Source of the DNA: Tausonia pullulans
Lineage: Eukaryota > Basidiomycota > Tremellomycetes > Cystofilobasidiales > Mrakiaceae
DNA: 64,000 bases
Reading direction: 5' to 3'
Assembly: GCA_951802195.1 (NCBI GenBank)
Contig: OX637630.1
Span: forward strand, 496,001-560,000
This document shows positions 1 through 11,395 of the stretch, piece after piece. Made by a program: the position numbers and the translations under genes. Positions within the stretch are counted from its first letter, which is position 1; every line of letters begins with the position of its first letter. The notes beneath the pieces were generated by a model. It saw only the letters and a list, made by a program, of their open reading frames with translations. It made no database searches and was not told the DNA's origin.

Positions 1-2792
1 CATGCGGAGACCACACTGTTCCTCCTATTACAGGGACATGAATGCAAAAACGAGCAGGCAGGACCCCGTTTCCAGGTCCGATCTCCGGAGTCACACCCGC
101 CCGCACACACAGGACCAACCAAACCTCGCCAGGCTGTCGTTATCACATCACGACTACTTCCGTGTGCTGCCAATATCAGGTTTCCCCGAACCTGGGAGAG
201 GTATCCTCGTCACTGGCTGCCGGATTGTCCCTGTTGTCGCGCCTTCATGGCCGACCTCTGTCTCGATCCTTGCCGTCAATCTTGAGCTAGCCCTTGACTA
301 TCACTCATTAAAACTCATCCAGCTGCTTCATAAATTGACCTTCCACAGTAGAAAGTAGTCTTGCTGCTCGTTCGGTGGGTAGGGCAGCTACATCGCGACC
401 TAGCTCTATAGTGAAAGATAGTCGGTGACCGCGCTGTCAGTCTTTTTCGAGAGGGGAGGTCATGAATGAGAGGAGGTACGGCATTCCCCACCCCCTCCAT
501 CGGATTGCTCCAGGCGGACCGCAATCGCTGTCTGTACAGGGGTAGAAGACGGAGAATGCTTGCGCGCGTGAACAAGATGATACCGTAGCTGTTGCTGCTC
601 GCTCGTTCCTGTCCTGATTCAGGTCAGGTCAAGGGGGGTCAGGCAAAATTGCGTATATGACGGAAATGAAACAATCAGCTTCGCCATTTAGTTGAATAAA
701 GAGCGGAGTTTGTAGTCTCTGATCGAAAATGCAGGGCACTCTCGCCTTTTCCTGCTCGGCCTGGTGCCCCGGAAGGGGAAAGGAGAGAGAAGGACGGACA
801 TAGATAGAGATTGAGAGCCATGCAGAGAGGATCATGAACAAGCGACAGATAGAGGAGCACCGGATGAGGAGACGGAGGCGGACCTTTTTCTTTTTTCTTC
901 TTCTATCGTTCTCGGCCACAGAAAAAGACGGGCTAGTGGCGCACGCGTGCGCGTGTTCGCTGGCCTACGCCAGGAACGGACGTCGTCCCCTTTCTGCTCC
1001 ACCGCACATCCCCGCGCACAGCACTAGGAGTAAACATAGGAAGAGAGCGGTGAACGAAAAAGAGAGTCCACAGGGGAACAAACACGTGACGTGGGTTCTT
1101 GAGCCAAGACTTCGTCGGTTTATCGCCTGCTTTCCCGTCCATAGCCTCTATCCGCTCTCGGTTTTAGGATGCGGAGCTCAAGAGGGACCCAGCGCGGGTG
1201 TATACGCATGCAGACCAGGCCCCGTCGTGGCCGGCGGAGTGAGTGAGAAGGATACCGACGAGCAGAGAATGACTAGCTCCGTATTTGAGTAGGTCATCGT
1301 GGTCGTCGTCGCATGGTACTTCTGGCTGCAGCTGTGGACGGGGCCGTCGTCCGTGGGGTGGGCTCCAGGCATCCGGTGGCGCATTTTCAATGGCGGTCAC
1401 GGCAAATTACGCAGATCCCTCCCTCTCAGGCGCCACCGAGCTTGAGTGTTTCTCCTTTTTACCTTCGATGTGAGCGGCAAAGACGAAAGACAGGGGCGTT
1501 AGCCCAGACCTGCCAGAGAAAGAGTGGCGACAGGGGAAACAGACGGAAGGACAGACTCAGCGAGCCTGGGCTTTTCCGCTCGGGGAAAGCGGGGAAGAGC
1601 TTCCTGACTATGACATCCCACGATGAGATCCACCCCCTGGTCGGACGCAATTTTTGAGACTGGCCCGTCATCATCGTGGAGGGAGGTCCCCCCCATGGTG
1701 CCTTCTTTGCGCCTAGTGGACAAGAGACGAACAACGGTGCGCCATCGAGAGACGCCGAAAAGAGAGAAGATGTCTGCGAAGGGGGCTTCGGTTCCTTCCT
1801 TCCCCTTTCCCCCCCTTCCTCATCGCCAAAAAAACAAGCAACAGCGTAAATTGAAGCAGCCACGAGTAAGCTTAGGGGGATTCCCGCCCGCATGTTTCTC
1901 CGGGGCGCGGATGGAAGACGGACGGTCGCGGGGGCAGAGCGAGCTGAAGGCGGGCGGGGCGGGAGCGGGGCGCCACCTACGAGAAGAGGGAGGGCCTGGA
2001 GAGAAAGTGAGGAGGGTGATGGCAAGCGAGGACCTGCTCCTTAGACGCCGACCCGTTTCCACCGAGCCGATGCGAGCCCTTCGACCGCGTCGACCGACCG
2101 ACTCTGAAAGTGACCGACTCTTCGGCGTGAACCTTGCTGAACGCTCCGTTCAAACCAACGGCTTCGCTCCGCCCTCACTCCGCCCTCCTCTTCCCCCCAG
2201 TTGAGGTGCCTCCGTCCCCTCCGGCTCGCCCCCCCCCCCCTTTCTTAAGGGATAGCCTACGAACCGCCCTCCACCGGCGCAGAGTTCTGAGTGAGGAGAG
2301 TCCAAAGCCGGGAAACAGCCGTCCATCAACGTTTCGGCTTCTCCCCCTCGACGACCTGTCGCTTCGCTGCCTCGTCGCCGCACCTCTTCCTCAACCTCGC
2401 GTCGAGCTTGTCGTCGTCTTTTGAGCCCGCGGCCGTCTTTCGTTGTCGGCGTCCTCCCCTCTCTCGACTCTGGCTCCCGACCTCGACTCCTCCATCCGAA
2501 AGACCGGCCACTCGGCTCTGCATCCCTCACTCTCACGCTCGCCCTGCTTGGCGTGCCCGTCCCCATCGTCTTTCCCCCCAATCCCCTCAGCCGCCTCCTC
2601 ACCCTCTCGCTCCCACGCGCCCGTCGTCGCCGCCGCCGCCGACTAGACCCGTTGCCCTCGACCACGTCGCCCTGGCTGCCGCCGTCGACGTCCCGTTCAC
2701 CAACCTGATTCTTGTGGTCAGCCCTCCTCGTCGCAGTCTCTGCTTCCCCTCGCGCCGGCTTCTCGCTCTCGCTCTCGCGACCCTGCGAGCTC
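1..2792. other. no confident gene; upstream region of the AT-hook gene
   Basis: About 2.8 kb holds only short, overlapping open frames on both strands with no recognisable domain and no convincing exon chain. The first 900 bases are less GC-rich than the rest. From about 1900 on the DNA becomes strongly C/T-rich on the plus strand, with a run of C near 2230, which looks like promoter and leader of the gene starting at 2793. A long upstream region suits a regulatory gene. I cannot exclude part of a gene running in from the left edge. Confidence 0.5.
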
Positions 2793-5700
2793 ATGGCCGA
2801 TGACACCCCCCCTTCGCACCTTGGCGAGGCCGGTCCCTCGAGGAAGGGCGCCCACCGTCCGCCCGCTGGCGGCTGGGAGGACAAGGCACCTGGCCCGGTC
2901 CGTCATCGTCTCAACAAGGTGAGTTGTGTGGCTTTTTGTGGTCGTCGTCTTTTGAGAGGAGGACGCGCTTTCTTCCCCGGCTGGAAGCTCTAGCCGCCCG
3001 GTCGATGCCTGCTGTCGGATCAGTCTCAATCTGCCACCCCCCTCCAAATCTCCTCTCTCTGCATTCTACGGCTCTGCCTTGGCCGAATATTGGGACCGTT
3101 GTAGATGATACGCAGTCGTCGAACGAATGGAGGCCTGATCAACCCGACGACCTGTCTCTTTCGCCTCGTCCCCTGCAGACCATCTCCGCTGCTTGTCTCC
3201 CTTGCAGTCAGTCCCCGTTTCTCTTTCTCTCTGTCTCTGTCTCTTTCTTGTGCGCCCTCCAATCGTCCTTGGCCTCGCTGCTGTTCTGGCTCGTCCTCTC
3301 TTCGACCGTGATATCTGCCTTCTCGCACGAGAGACAATAAGGTGTGAGAGAGCGAGCCAGAGATGCGTCGTTTGGCAAGGTCTTCGGTGGCAATAGACTG
3401 CCTTCCCTTTCTGTCCTTCGCTGGTTCCGCGCGCGCGCGCTGATCTCGCTAATTCAACTTTCCGCCTTTCCGGATCCTGCTCAAACTCTTCTCTCCGCCC
3501 ATCTCATATTAACGTCACCGACGTATCTCCCTTTCGCCCATCAGAGCGCGGCCACCTCGCATGCGACGACTCGCGACCCTGCCGGCGATGTGTTGGCCTC
3601 GGTAGGCAAGACCAGTGCATCGATGTTCCTGTGAGTGTGTGGTCAGTGATGATCCGACATCATTCCTTCCCTTTCTTCCTTCTGTTTCCTTCCTTCCTTC
3701 CCACCGGCTTCCTCTCCGTCCTCTCTCATTAGTCCAACTCTGCACTGGCCTTGCAAATGAACGCAAGCGCGTGCAGACGACAATGAGGGACGTTCTCAAC
3801 GTTAAATCCCGCCATCCCATGCATGCAGCTGTCGGCGGCGACCCGCGCGGGTACTTGCACCCTCGCCCACGGATTCTCCCCCGAAGCATGCAGCAAGAAA
3901 GACGCGCTAACGGACAACGTTTCGTGCCATGCTTGCCATCCCTTCATCCCTTCTTCTCCTCACTACCCCCCTCTTCTTGTCTCCTCCGCCTTCGCTCACT
4001 CTTGGGCTCCTTTTTTCATCGCCGCCGCCGCTGCCGCCGTCGTGTACATCAACCGCTTTTCGTTTCTTTCCCTTTTCTTCCCTTCCTTCCTTCCTCCCCG
4101 CGCGCGCCACTTTTTCCACATCACACAGCAAAAGAAACGCGGCCGGCCGAAGCTCCCGCCAAACTCCGGAGCGTCTGCCAAAAGAACATCCCTTTCTGCC
4201 GCTGCCGGCTCAGCTGTTTCAACTCCGGCGCCCTCACCACGGCGCAAGCCAATTGCGCTGGCTACGACGATGTCATCATTATCGACGGCCTCAGGCAATG
4301 CGATCGCCTCCCCACATGGTGGTCCTTCGTCGTCACTCCCCTCGCCGGCGATTCCAACATCGGCGTCGTCGTCGTCGTCGTCGTCGTCCTACTTCTCACG
4401 AGGTCCGGTCCCTTCCAGCTCGTCCGCTGCCCCGAGCCTCTTCCCGCCCGACTTTTCCCTTTCCGGACCCTCTTCATCCTCCTACCCGCCCCGTATCGTC
4501 ACCCTAGCGACGACAACCGAATTTCTTATCATCCGCTCGTCCGAGTCGTCCGTGCCGTTGCTCGGGCTCCCCTCCTCTCGGCTGCGCGAGTCATGGCTTG
4601 GGAGCATGCTGTCTGCCGAGGATATGCTGGCCCTTGACCCCGTCCGCGAGTGGCTCACCGCCCCGCCAGGCCTCGTACTCACCACGAGCACCGAGACAGT
4701 TGCACTCGTCGAGGAGCTCAGCGAGCAGGCTGTCGAAAGTCCAGCCGCAGGGACGCCCTACCCGGACAGGGACGTCACCGTCAAACGCAGCGACGGTGCT
4801 TGGACGGACTTCAACCTGCGCATGCACCTCGGCCGTGGAGCAGGCCTCGATCTGAGGTACGCTGGCCGACCCCGAGGGCGAGATCTCGCTTCCCTGCTGA
4901 CTCGACTGTCTTGCTACTTGCTTCCCGTCAACCTTTGCAGAAACCCGCAAACCTTTGACAGGGCATACATCGTCATTTCGTTCCTCGCGAGTCGACCGAT
5001 TTCGCCTTTCTCGGGGATGGGGATAACCATATCGAGTCGAGCGTCCTCTCGGACAACGCGAGCGGCGTCTCGCTCCCCGCCACTGCCTTCGCTACTCGGA
5101 CGGCCTCCCTCGCCATCGAGGTCGTTGGCCCGGCCGTCGTCTCCGTCGTCGTCGTCGTTATCCCTCGCGGTCTCTCGCTTTCATCAGACACGGACGCCGC
5201 ATTCGTCTCGGCCATCATCCCCTGCATCGTCCGCACCTCAACACCCTTATCATCACCATCAGCAGTTTCAACACCAGCATCAGTCGCGATCACAACATCC
5301 CACGGACCATCATCACCAGCAGCAGCAGTCGCTGCAATACCACCAAGCAAATGACCCCCATCTCCCGACGCTCCCGCCCATCTCATCCATCACCGCCTCT
5401 ATCGACCACACCATCCTACCTCCTCGGCCGGCGTCGTCCTCAGCGGTTTTGCTGAACCCATTCCACCCAAGCCTTTTACACTCTCGACCAGCAACGTCGT
5501 CAGCCTCGTTATTCTCATCGACGTATCGCTCGAACCCGAACAGCCACTCTACTAGCGGAAATGTGACCGACCGTCGACCTTCGAGCTCGGGCTCCAACGT
5601 CTTCTCCCACATCCCGCCACTATCTGATCATCAACATCACCATCCTCGCGGCGAGACACCAATCTTGCCTTCGCCTCTGGTCCTGCCCCAGGGATACCAC

Positions 5701-6120
5701 TACGATCCTTACCGGCCATCGACAGCACTGTCCTCATCCTCAGCCTCGAGGTTCCTCTCATCTGCGCAGGGCCTGCCATCATCGTCGTCGATGTCCAAGG
5801 ACCCGACGGCTCCCAGTGCCGGAGGCAGCAGTGTCGATCCTGGACAAGGCAGCGCCGGCGGCGCCTCTCTCGGTGTCGGAGGAGGTTGGCGCGACGGTGG
5901 AGAGGGTGGGCTTCGAAGCTTCGCGGCCATGGGGTCCTGGCCCTCCTCGACGGGTGGATCCTCCCGCGGGTCCTTCAGCATGGACGAGGACCAGCGGCTC
6001 CTGAGTGGGACAGGCTCCCTCCCACCGCCGCCACCAGCGCCGTCGTCTTCCTCGGCATGGGGCGGGCCTGTGAGAGGGGCGGGAGGCCAGCGTGGACGTA
6101 TCAGTACCGGGACTCGGTAG
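2793..6120 (+). CDS. AT-hook and PAS-like domain putative transcription regulator
   Basis: Proposed exons 2793-2918, 4129-4856 and 4941-6120 (677 aa), all phases consistent. Exon 2 opens with a basic AT-hook core, KKRGRPKLPP, a minor-groove DNA-binding motif. Around residues 150-260 a PAS-like stretch is visible: LLGLPSS, then LSAEDMLAL, then a second half with KRSDGAWTDFNLRMHLG and FDRAYIVISFL, which resembles PAS domains of fungal regulators. The rest is low complexity, rich in Ser, Pro, His and Gln, and probably disordered. No zinc cluster was found. Intron 1 is about 1.2 kb, far longer than the norm here, so exon 1 is the least certain part. It keeps phase and supplies a good ATG, but another 5' exon is possible. 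A nuclear regulatory role is inferred; targets are unknown. Confidence 0.65.
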
Positions 6121-6846
6121 ACTGAGAAAGACGGTAAAGAGGTTGATGAAGAGGCGGGAGAGGGTCCCCATGCTTTTACTCTGTCTCGTAGTGCTTTGGT
6201 TTGTTCTTGATCCTTTACATGGAGCGCAATACGGATCAATAGAAAGGGAAGAAGGAGAGCCATTGGCCAAGGGAGAGCAAGATTTGTAGAAAGCAACAGA
6301 TCGAGAAGCGACGCCGCCGCGACTGGAGCCTCGAGCGAGCTCAGACAGATTTTGCACGTCATCACGGAGCGGAGCGACTGGCGACAACCCACCGACGGAC
6401 ATGCTAGACGGACGCCGAAACTGGTGTGTCGCGCCATCTCGCGCAGCCTTGAGCCAGGCTGGCCACCGCGAGACGAATCGACGCCGACGGTTGCGGCGAG
6501 GGCGGGTGGAGCAAGCTGAGGCGCTCAGCGGGGCGAGGTCGACAGGAGAGCAAGCAGCAGCACCTCCATCCGTCCCTCGACCACCACCACCACTTCGTCC
6601 GCTTCCCTCCTTCCCTTCCGTGCTCGGCGTCACCTCCCTCCTCCCCTTCCTCACCCGCACTTGGCCACCTTCTTTTCGCGCCCTCGAACCCCTCGGCTCG
6701 GCGTTCGTCTGCGACCCCCCCGCCAGCGGGCTTCTCACGCCGCCCACCCCTCCTCTCACCTCCTTCGCCTCGTCACTTCCCCGCCCGCCCATGCTCCTTT
6801 CCCCCCTCGCACACCCTCCAATTTATCACCCCCAGCCCAGACTTTT
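6121..6846. other. intergenic, CCR4 promoter side
   Basis: This stretch carries the 3' flank of the AT-hook gene and the probable promoter and leader of CCR4. From about 6550 it is C/T-rich on the plus strand, as before other genes here. The open frames are shadows of low-complexity DNA. No distinct binding site could be assigned. Confidence 0.5.
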
Positions 6847-9800
6847 ATGTACTTCCACCATCCTCAGCAACAGCAACCCCAGACGCCCTCCCCGAGCCTC
6901 GCCTCCCACAAGCTCCAGCAGCAGCAGCAGCAGCATGAAGGCTGGGGCCGTCACCCGGGCGTCTTTGCGGGTCCTTCCGCCTCGGGCATGCCGCCCTTTG
7001 GCCAGTACCCGCCTCCCCAGGTCAGTCCTGCCGTACCAGAGGAGAGAGGGGTCGTTGCTGTAGGTGGGAGGGCGCATCGCTGATCGACGATCTGATCTGC
7101 TCGCTCGCTATCCTTCCCTCTCGCCGCGCCGCTTCTGCTGCTCCTCCCTCCTTGCTTGAACTTGTTCTATCCCTTCTCCCCTTCCTTCCTTGCTCGACTC
7201 GCTCCAGCACCACCATCAGCATCACCCGCAACATCACCACCACCAGCAGTCGTTTTCGCAGTCGCACAACTCACACCCCTCCCCGGCGGCCATGCACCAG
7301 CAGGTCGGCGGCCTCCTCATCGGGAACCTCGGTCAGACTGGAACCGCCAACGGGATCCACTCGAGTCCGACCGTGCAGCACGCGGGGGCGGAGGACTCGG
7401 TCCACTGGCAGCAACAGCTGGTGAAATACACTGTGAGCCTTGGTCTCGCACGTACACGCATGAATATCGTCGGGAGGAGGGGCAGAGAGAGACAGAGGTC
7501 CCTTCTCGTTCTCCACTTTCTATGGCCTCTTCCCCTTCACGACCTCCTCGGCAGCCTTCGGATGTTGTTCTGGCTTGGCCTAGCTCGGATTCCGAGGGAC
7601 CCGTCGAGACTTGATCGTTCTGCTGTCTTGTTTTGACTCATCCAACGAGGAGGCAAGGCGAGCGAGCTACCCTCGGCCCCGTCGCGCGCCCCGGCAGCTC
7701 TGCCTGGGGCGAAACGGCGGCAAGTGCTGCTGCCCGCTTGTCGACGACGCCTTCATCCCTCTCCCTGCCTCAATCTTTGGCTAAACCCATCTTCCTCTCC
7801 ACTTTTCCCGCTTCCTAGGCCTGCCGACAAGCGTCTGCTCCCCATCATCGAGCACGTGCGGCCGCCATAGCGGGCCGTATGAGCAACAACAAGGCCGCCA
7901 TCTCGATCACCGACCCTAACCGGCCCTCGATCCTTACGAGCCCGTCTGTCTCCAAGCTGAACGGTTCTGCGAAGAAGGAAGGCTCTCTCCTCGACGATGA
8001 GAGTGACGATGGGACTTCGGCCGTCACGCGGCCGGCCTCGGCCAACGGCTCGCCAGCGTCGCCCAGGGTTGTCTCGGCGACGCCCAACAAGTACGAACCC
8101 TGGTCTGGGCTTGATCTCGGTGGTATCCATCTTAAGACGCTCTCCCCCTCCCTCTTCGCCTTCACCCACGTCACCTCCCTCTACATCAACCACAACTCGC
8201 TCACCGTCCTCCCATCCGCCATTTCGCTCCTCCGGAAGCTCACCCTCCTCGACGTGACGGGCAACCAGCTCCGAAGCGTCCCGCCCGAGCTCGGGATGCT
8301 CACCAACCTCAAGGAGCTCTTCCTCTTTGACAACATGATCGCCGATCTTCCTCCCGAGCTGGGTACCCTCCACCAGCTCGAGACGCTCGGTATTGCCGGC
8401 AACCCGCTTCCAGAGTCGCTCCGACTTCTTCTCGAGAAGGACGGGACCTCGGCGCTCGTCGTCTACCTCCGTGACTCGTGCCCCGTCCCGCTGCCCCCGC
8501 CGGACCGCGAATGGGCGACCGTCGAGGCCGACACTGGTATCGGCAGCCAGGAGTCGCCTTCGGAGTCGTTCACGCTGCTCTGCTACAACATTCTCTGCGA
8601 GTGGTACGCGACCGCAACCACGTACGGCTACACGCCAAGCTGGGCGCTTTCGTGGGAATACCGCAAGGAGTTGATCCTCCAGGAGATTATGGGCTGTGGC
8701 GCCGACCTCATCTGTCTCCAGGTGTGTTGCATGCTTGCCGCTCCCCTTCGACAGCCCGAGGAGGTCTCATTCGCTGACGAACTGTCGATGCGTCCTGCCT
8801 GCCGTTCCACAGGAGGTCGACGATGAGCAGTACCACGACTGCTTCCTTGCCAACCTTTCCAAGGAGGGCTACGAGGGAGCTTTCTTCCCTAAAACTCGCG
8901 CCCGAACGATGACGTCGGACGAGAAAAAGCACGTCGACGGCTGCGCCACGTTCTGGAAGTCGTCCAAGTGGGTCTCTCTTCATCGTTCACTCGCTTGCTC
9001 TCTTAGTTGAATTATCTGACCATCGGTGCTCTTCCCAGGTATAACCTCGTCGAGAAGCGCGTCATCGAGTTCAACCAGGTCGCTCTCCAGCGACCGGACA
9101 TGCGCAAGTCGGACGACATGTTTAACCGCGTCATGTCAAAGGACAACATCGCTGTCGTCTGCCTACTCGAGAACCCGACGACGGGCTCGCGGCTGATCGT
9201 CTCCAACGTCCACATGACGTGGGATCCGGCGTTCCGAGACGTCAAGCTTGTCCAGGCGGCTATGCTCGTCGAGGAAATTGACAAGATCGCCGGCCAGTTC
9301 GCCAAATTCCCGCCGAGGATCATCGGCTCAGACGGGCAGCGAGGGCCTTCGTACTCGGACTCGACTAAGATCCCGCTCATCATCTGCGGCGACTTCAACT
9401 CGGACCCAACTTCGGGTGTTTACGAGTTTCTCGCGACTGGTCACGTGCCTAAGGACCACGAGGACTTCATGGAACACCTCTACGGCTCGTACACGACCGA
9501 GGGTCTCGCCCACAAGCTCAACCTCAAGTCGGCTTACTCGAGCATCGGCGAGCTTGCGATGACGAACTATACGCCGACGTTCGAGGGTGGTGGGTGGCCT
9601 CAGACGGGCTTTTGACTCGGCACGAACCGTTCACTGTTATTGACTCTAGCTGCATGTCCCCTCTAGTCATCGACTACATCTGGTACACCACCAGCTCCCT
9701 CTCCGTTACGTCGCTGCTCGGAGACGTCGACCCGGGCTATCTGACGAAGGTCGTCGGGTTCCCGAACGTCCACTTTCCCTCCGAGTGCGTAGCTGTTTCA

Positions 9801-9956
9801 CTGTCTCTTATCGTCTTTAACTAATCCACCCTTCTCCTCGCCAGCCATATCCCCCTCTTTTCCGACTTCAAGCTCCGCCCGCCACCTCCCTCGAGCCGCG
9901 TTGTCACCCACAACGACAGCGGCGAAGACCGCCGGCGCGACGGTAACCACCGTTGA
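6847..9956 (+). CDS. CCR4: CCR4-NOT deadenylase subunit Ccr4
   Basis: Exons 6847-7020, 7208-7432, 7819-8721, 8813-8967, 9039-9589, 9667-9784 and 9845-9956 give 745 aa with all phases matching. Order: Gln/His-rich N-terminus (first ~130 residues), the WQQQL segment leading into SAPHHRARAAA that precedes the repeats in Ccr4, leucine-rich repeats at about 225-340, then an endonuclease/exonuclease/phosphatase domain from about 380. Catalytic signatures are present: ICLQEVD, formed across the exon 3/4 junction, GDFNSDP, and SDHIPLF near the end. Ccr4 is the Mg-dependent 3'-5' exoribonuclease that shortens mRNA poly(A) tails in the cytoplasm, and its LRR binds the Caf1/Pop2 subunit. The protein looks intact. 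The start is the first ATG of the in-frame Gln/His segment. Confidence 0.96.
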
Positions 9957-10443
9957 GCCTTATAAACCCCCCTCCTCCTTTTGCACATTCCCTTCCTCTT
10001 CCTCCGCCCGCCCCTTACCCTTGTGTCTTGTACTTGTCGCTACCCTTTCAAGTTTCCGGGGGCCGCATTTTCTTCCTACTTTTTCTCTTCCTCTTTCTTA
10101 GATAGTCTTTTTCTTTCTTCTTTCCGAGTCCAGCTTCTTCTCTCTCGTTCGAGAGAGTTTCGAGAGGTCCGGGCACCTTTATTTTCTTTTTCTTACGTTT
10201 TTCCTGCTCTCGCAGTGGCATGAACCCAACGTGTGGTTAACGAGCGGTATTGATGCTTCCCCCTCTTCTACGAGCGATGACGTGTGTCTTGTTCCATTCT
10301 CGAAAGCCGGAAACTCCGGGTGCCATGCGAGACCTCTTCGTCGTCGCTTCTTGGACTATCTTTGGATCGACGAGAACATCTGTGTTCTTCGCCTTCCGTC
10401 CTCGTCTTCCCACCAACTCCTATCATCTTCTTGCAAAGCTAGC
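9957..10443. other. intergenic, leader of dehydrin-like gene
   Basis: It contains a TATAAA at 9961-9966 directly after the CCR4 stop and two CCCCT pentamers (9969-9973 and 10011-10015), the core of the fungal stress-response element. It then becomes very C/T-rich up to about 10200. This would suit a stress-regulated promoter for the gene at 10444, but CCCCT is expected often in DNA of this composition. Confidence 0.4.
9961..9966 (+). promoter_or_regulatory. possible TATA box, with CCCCT just downstream
   Basis: TATAAA lies 5 bases after the CCR4 stop codon and about 480 bases before the ATG of the dehydrin-like gene, with a CCCCT STRE-like core three bases on. TATA elements are rare in this window. 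It could be a real promoter element with a long C/T-rich leader, or chance within the CCR4 3' UTR. Confidence 0.3.
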
Positions 10444-11244
10444 ATGACCACTCCTATTGACTCTACGCACCCCTCCACCACAGCCGGGGCGATCGTACGT
10501 CTCCGCCAGCCCAGCCTGGCTTTCGTCCATGATCTCTCTCTCGGCGCTCTCCGGCGCCAGCTCAGCTCGCTCAACATCTCTCTCTCTCCAGAACGCCTCC
10601 GCCCCCCCCGGAACCAGCACCACGGCCCACACCCACCCCTCAGCTGGGCCCATCGCTGGCTCTGGCCGAGTCGACGATACGCCTCACCATGCACATGAAC
10701 ACGGCCATGAGAAGTCGTCGCACGGAGGTATTCTCCACAAGATGAAGGATGTTCTTACTGGTGCGTCCGATATTAAGTCTCTCTTTTTAAGTGAATGAGG
10801 GAGCCGCCTGACCTGATGGGTTCGACAGGCCACAAACACGACCACCACGACGGCGACCATCACGTTGACAACACCACCACCGCCGCCGGAGAGCCACACG
10901 CTCACCGGACCGGCCCGAGCACTGTGGGAACGAGGAGGGACGACCCTGGGGCGAGGGAGGAGATCACCAAGGACCCCTTGAGTCAGTGTGGCGAACGGAA
11001 GAGCCACAAAGAGCAGACTGACTGACTGGTTTGGGGACTCGGCGGGGTTGACAGCTGATGGCATGCTCGGCGGCGTGTAGGTCTTCTCGTCGTTCTCGGC
11101 TGGCTGACTGACGGCGAGAAGCTGACTGATCTCTCTTTCTGCAGGAGCACGGTCACCATGGGCGGCAGTGAGTGGTCTTTGCTCTCCGTCCTCCTCATCA
11201 GAGTACTGACTCTCACTCATTCAGCTGGCGGAGGCCTTGTCTGA
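10444..11244 (+). CDS. small His-rich dehydrin-like hydrophilic protein, six exons
   Basis: Exons 10444-10494, 10592-10760, 10829-10981, 11055-11076, 11145-11167 and 11225-11244 give 145 aa; every junction is GT-AG with matching phase. The product is hydrophilic and rich in His, Asp, Gly and Thr. In its middle lies GGILHKMKDVLTG followed by HKHDHHDGDHH. This resembles the plant dehydrin K-segment (consensus EKKGIMDKIKEKLPG), which forms an amphipathic helix on membranes during drying or cold. By hand it has 6 identities and 3 conservative matches in 15. The last three exons are only 22, 23 and 20 nt and encode a Gly/Thr tail ending GGGLV. A stress-protection role is inferred from composition only. 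The micro-exon tail is the least certain part. Confidence 0.6.
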
Positions 11245-11395
11245 AGCGGATGATGTGGTAACTTCTTAGTGATTCCTGAACTTCTTTTGTGTAGACGTGA
11301 CTAGAAGGGCATGAAGATGACACAGAGCATAGGACGCGTGAAGGATAAAGGGATTGATGCAACGAAAGAGGAGAGATATAAAGTGGCATATGCAA

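Noticed and set aside
5709-6792. Two long minus-strand frames (up to 337 codons) under the AT-hook gene end
   Set aside because: They are antisense of the Ser/Gly-rich C-terminus, with Arg/Pro/Ser composition typical of reverse-strand shadows in GC-rich DNA.
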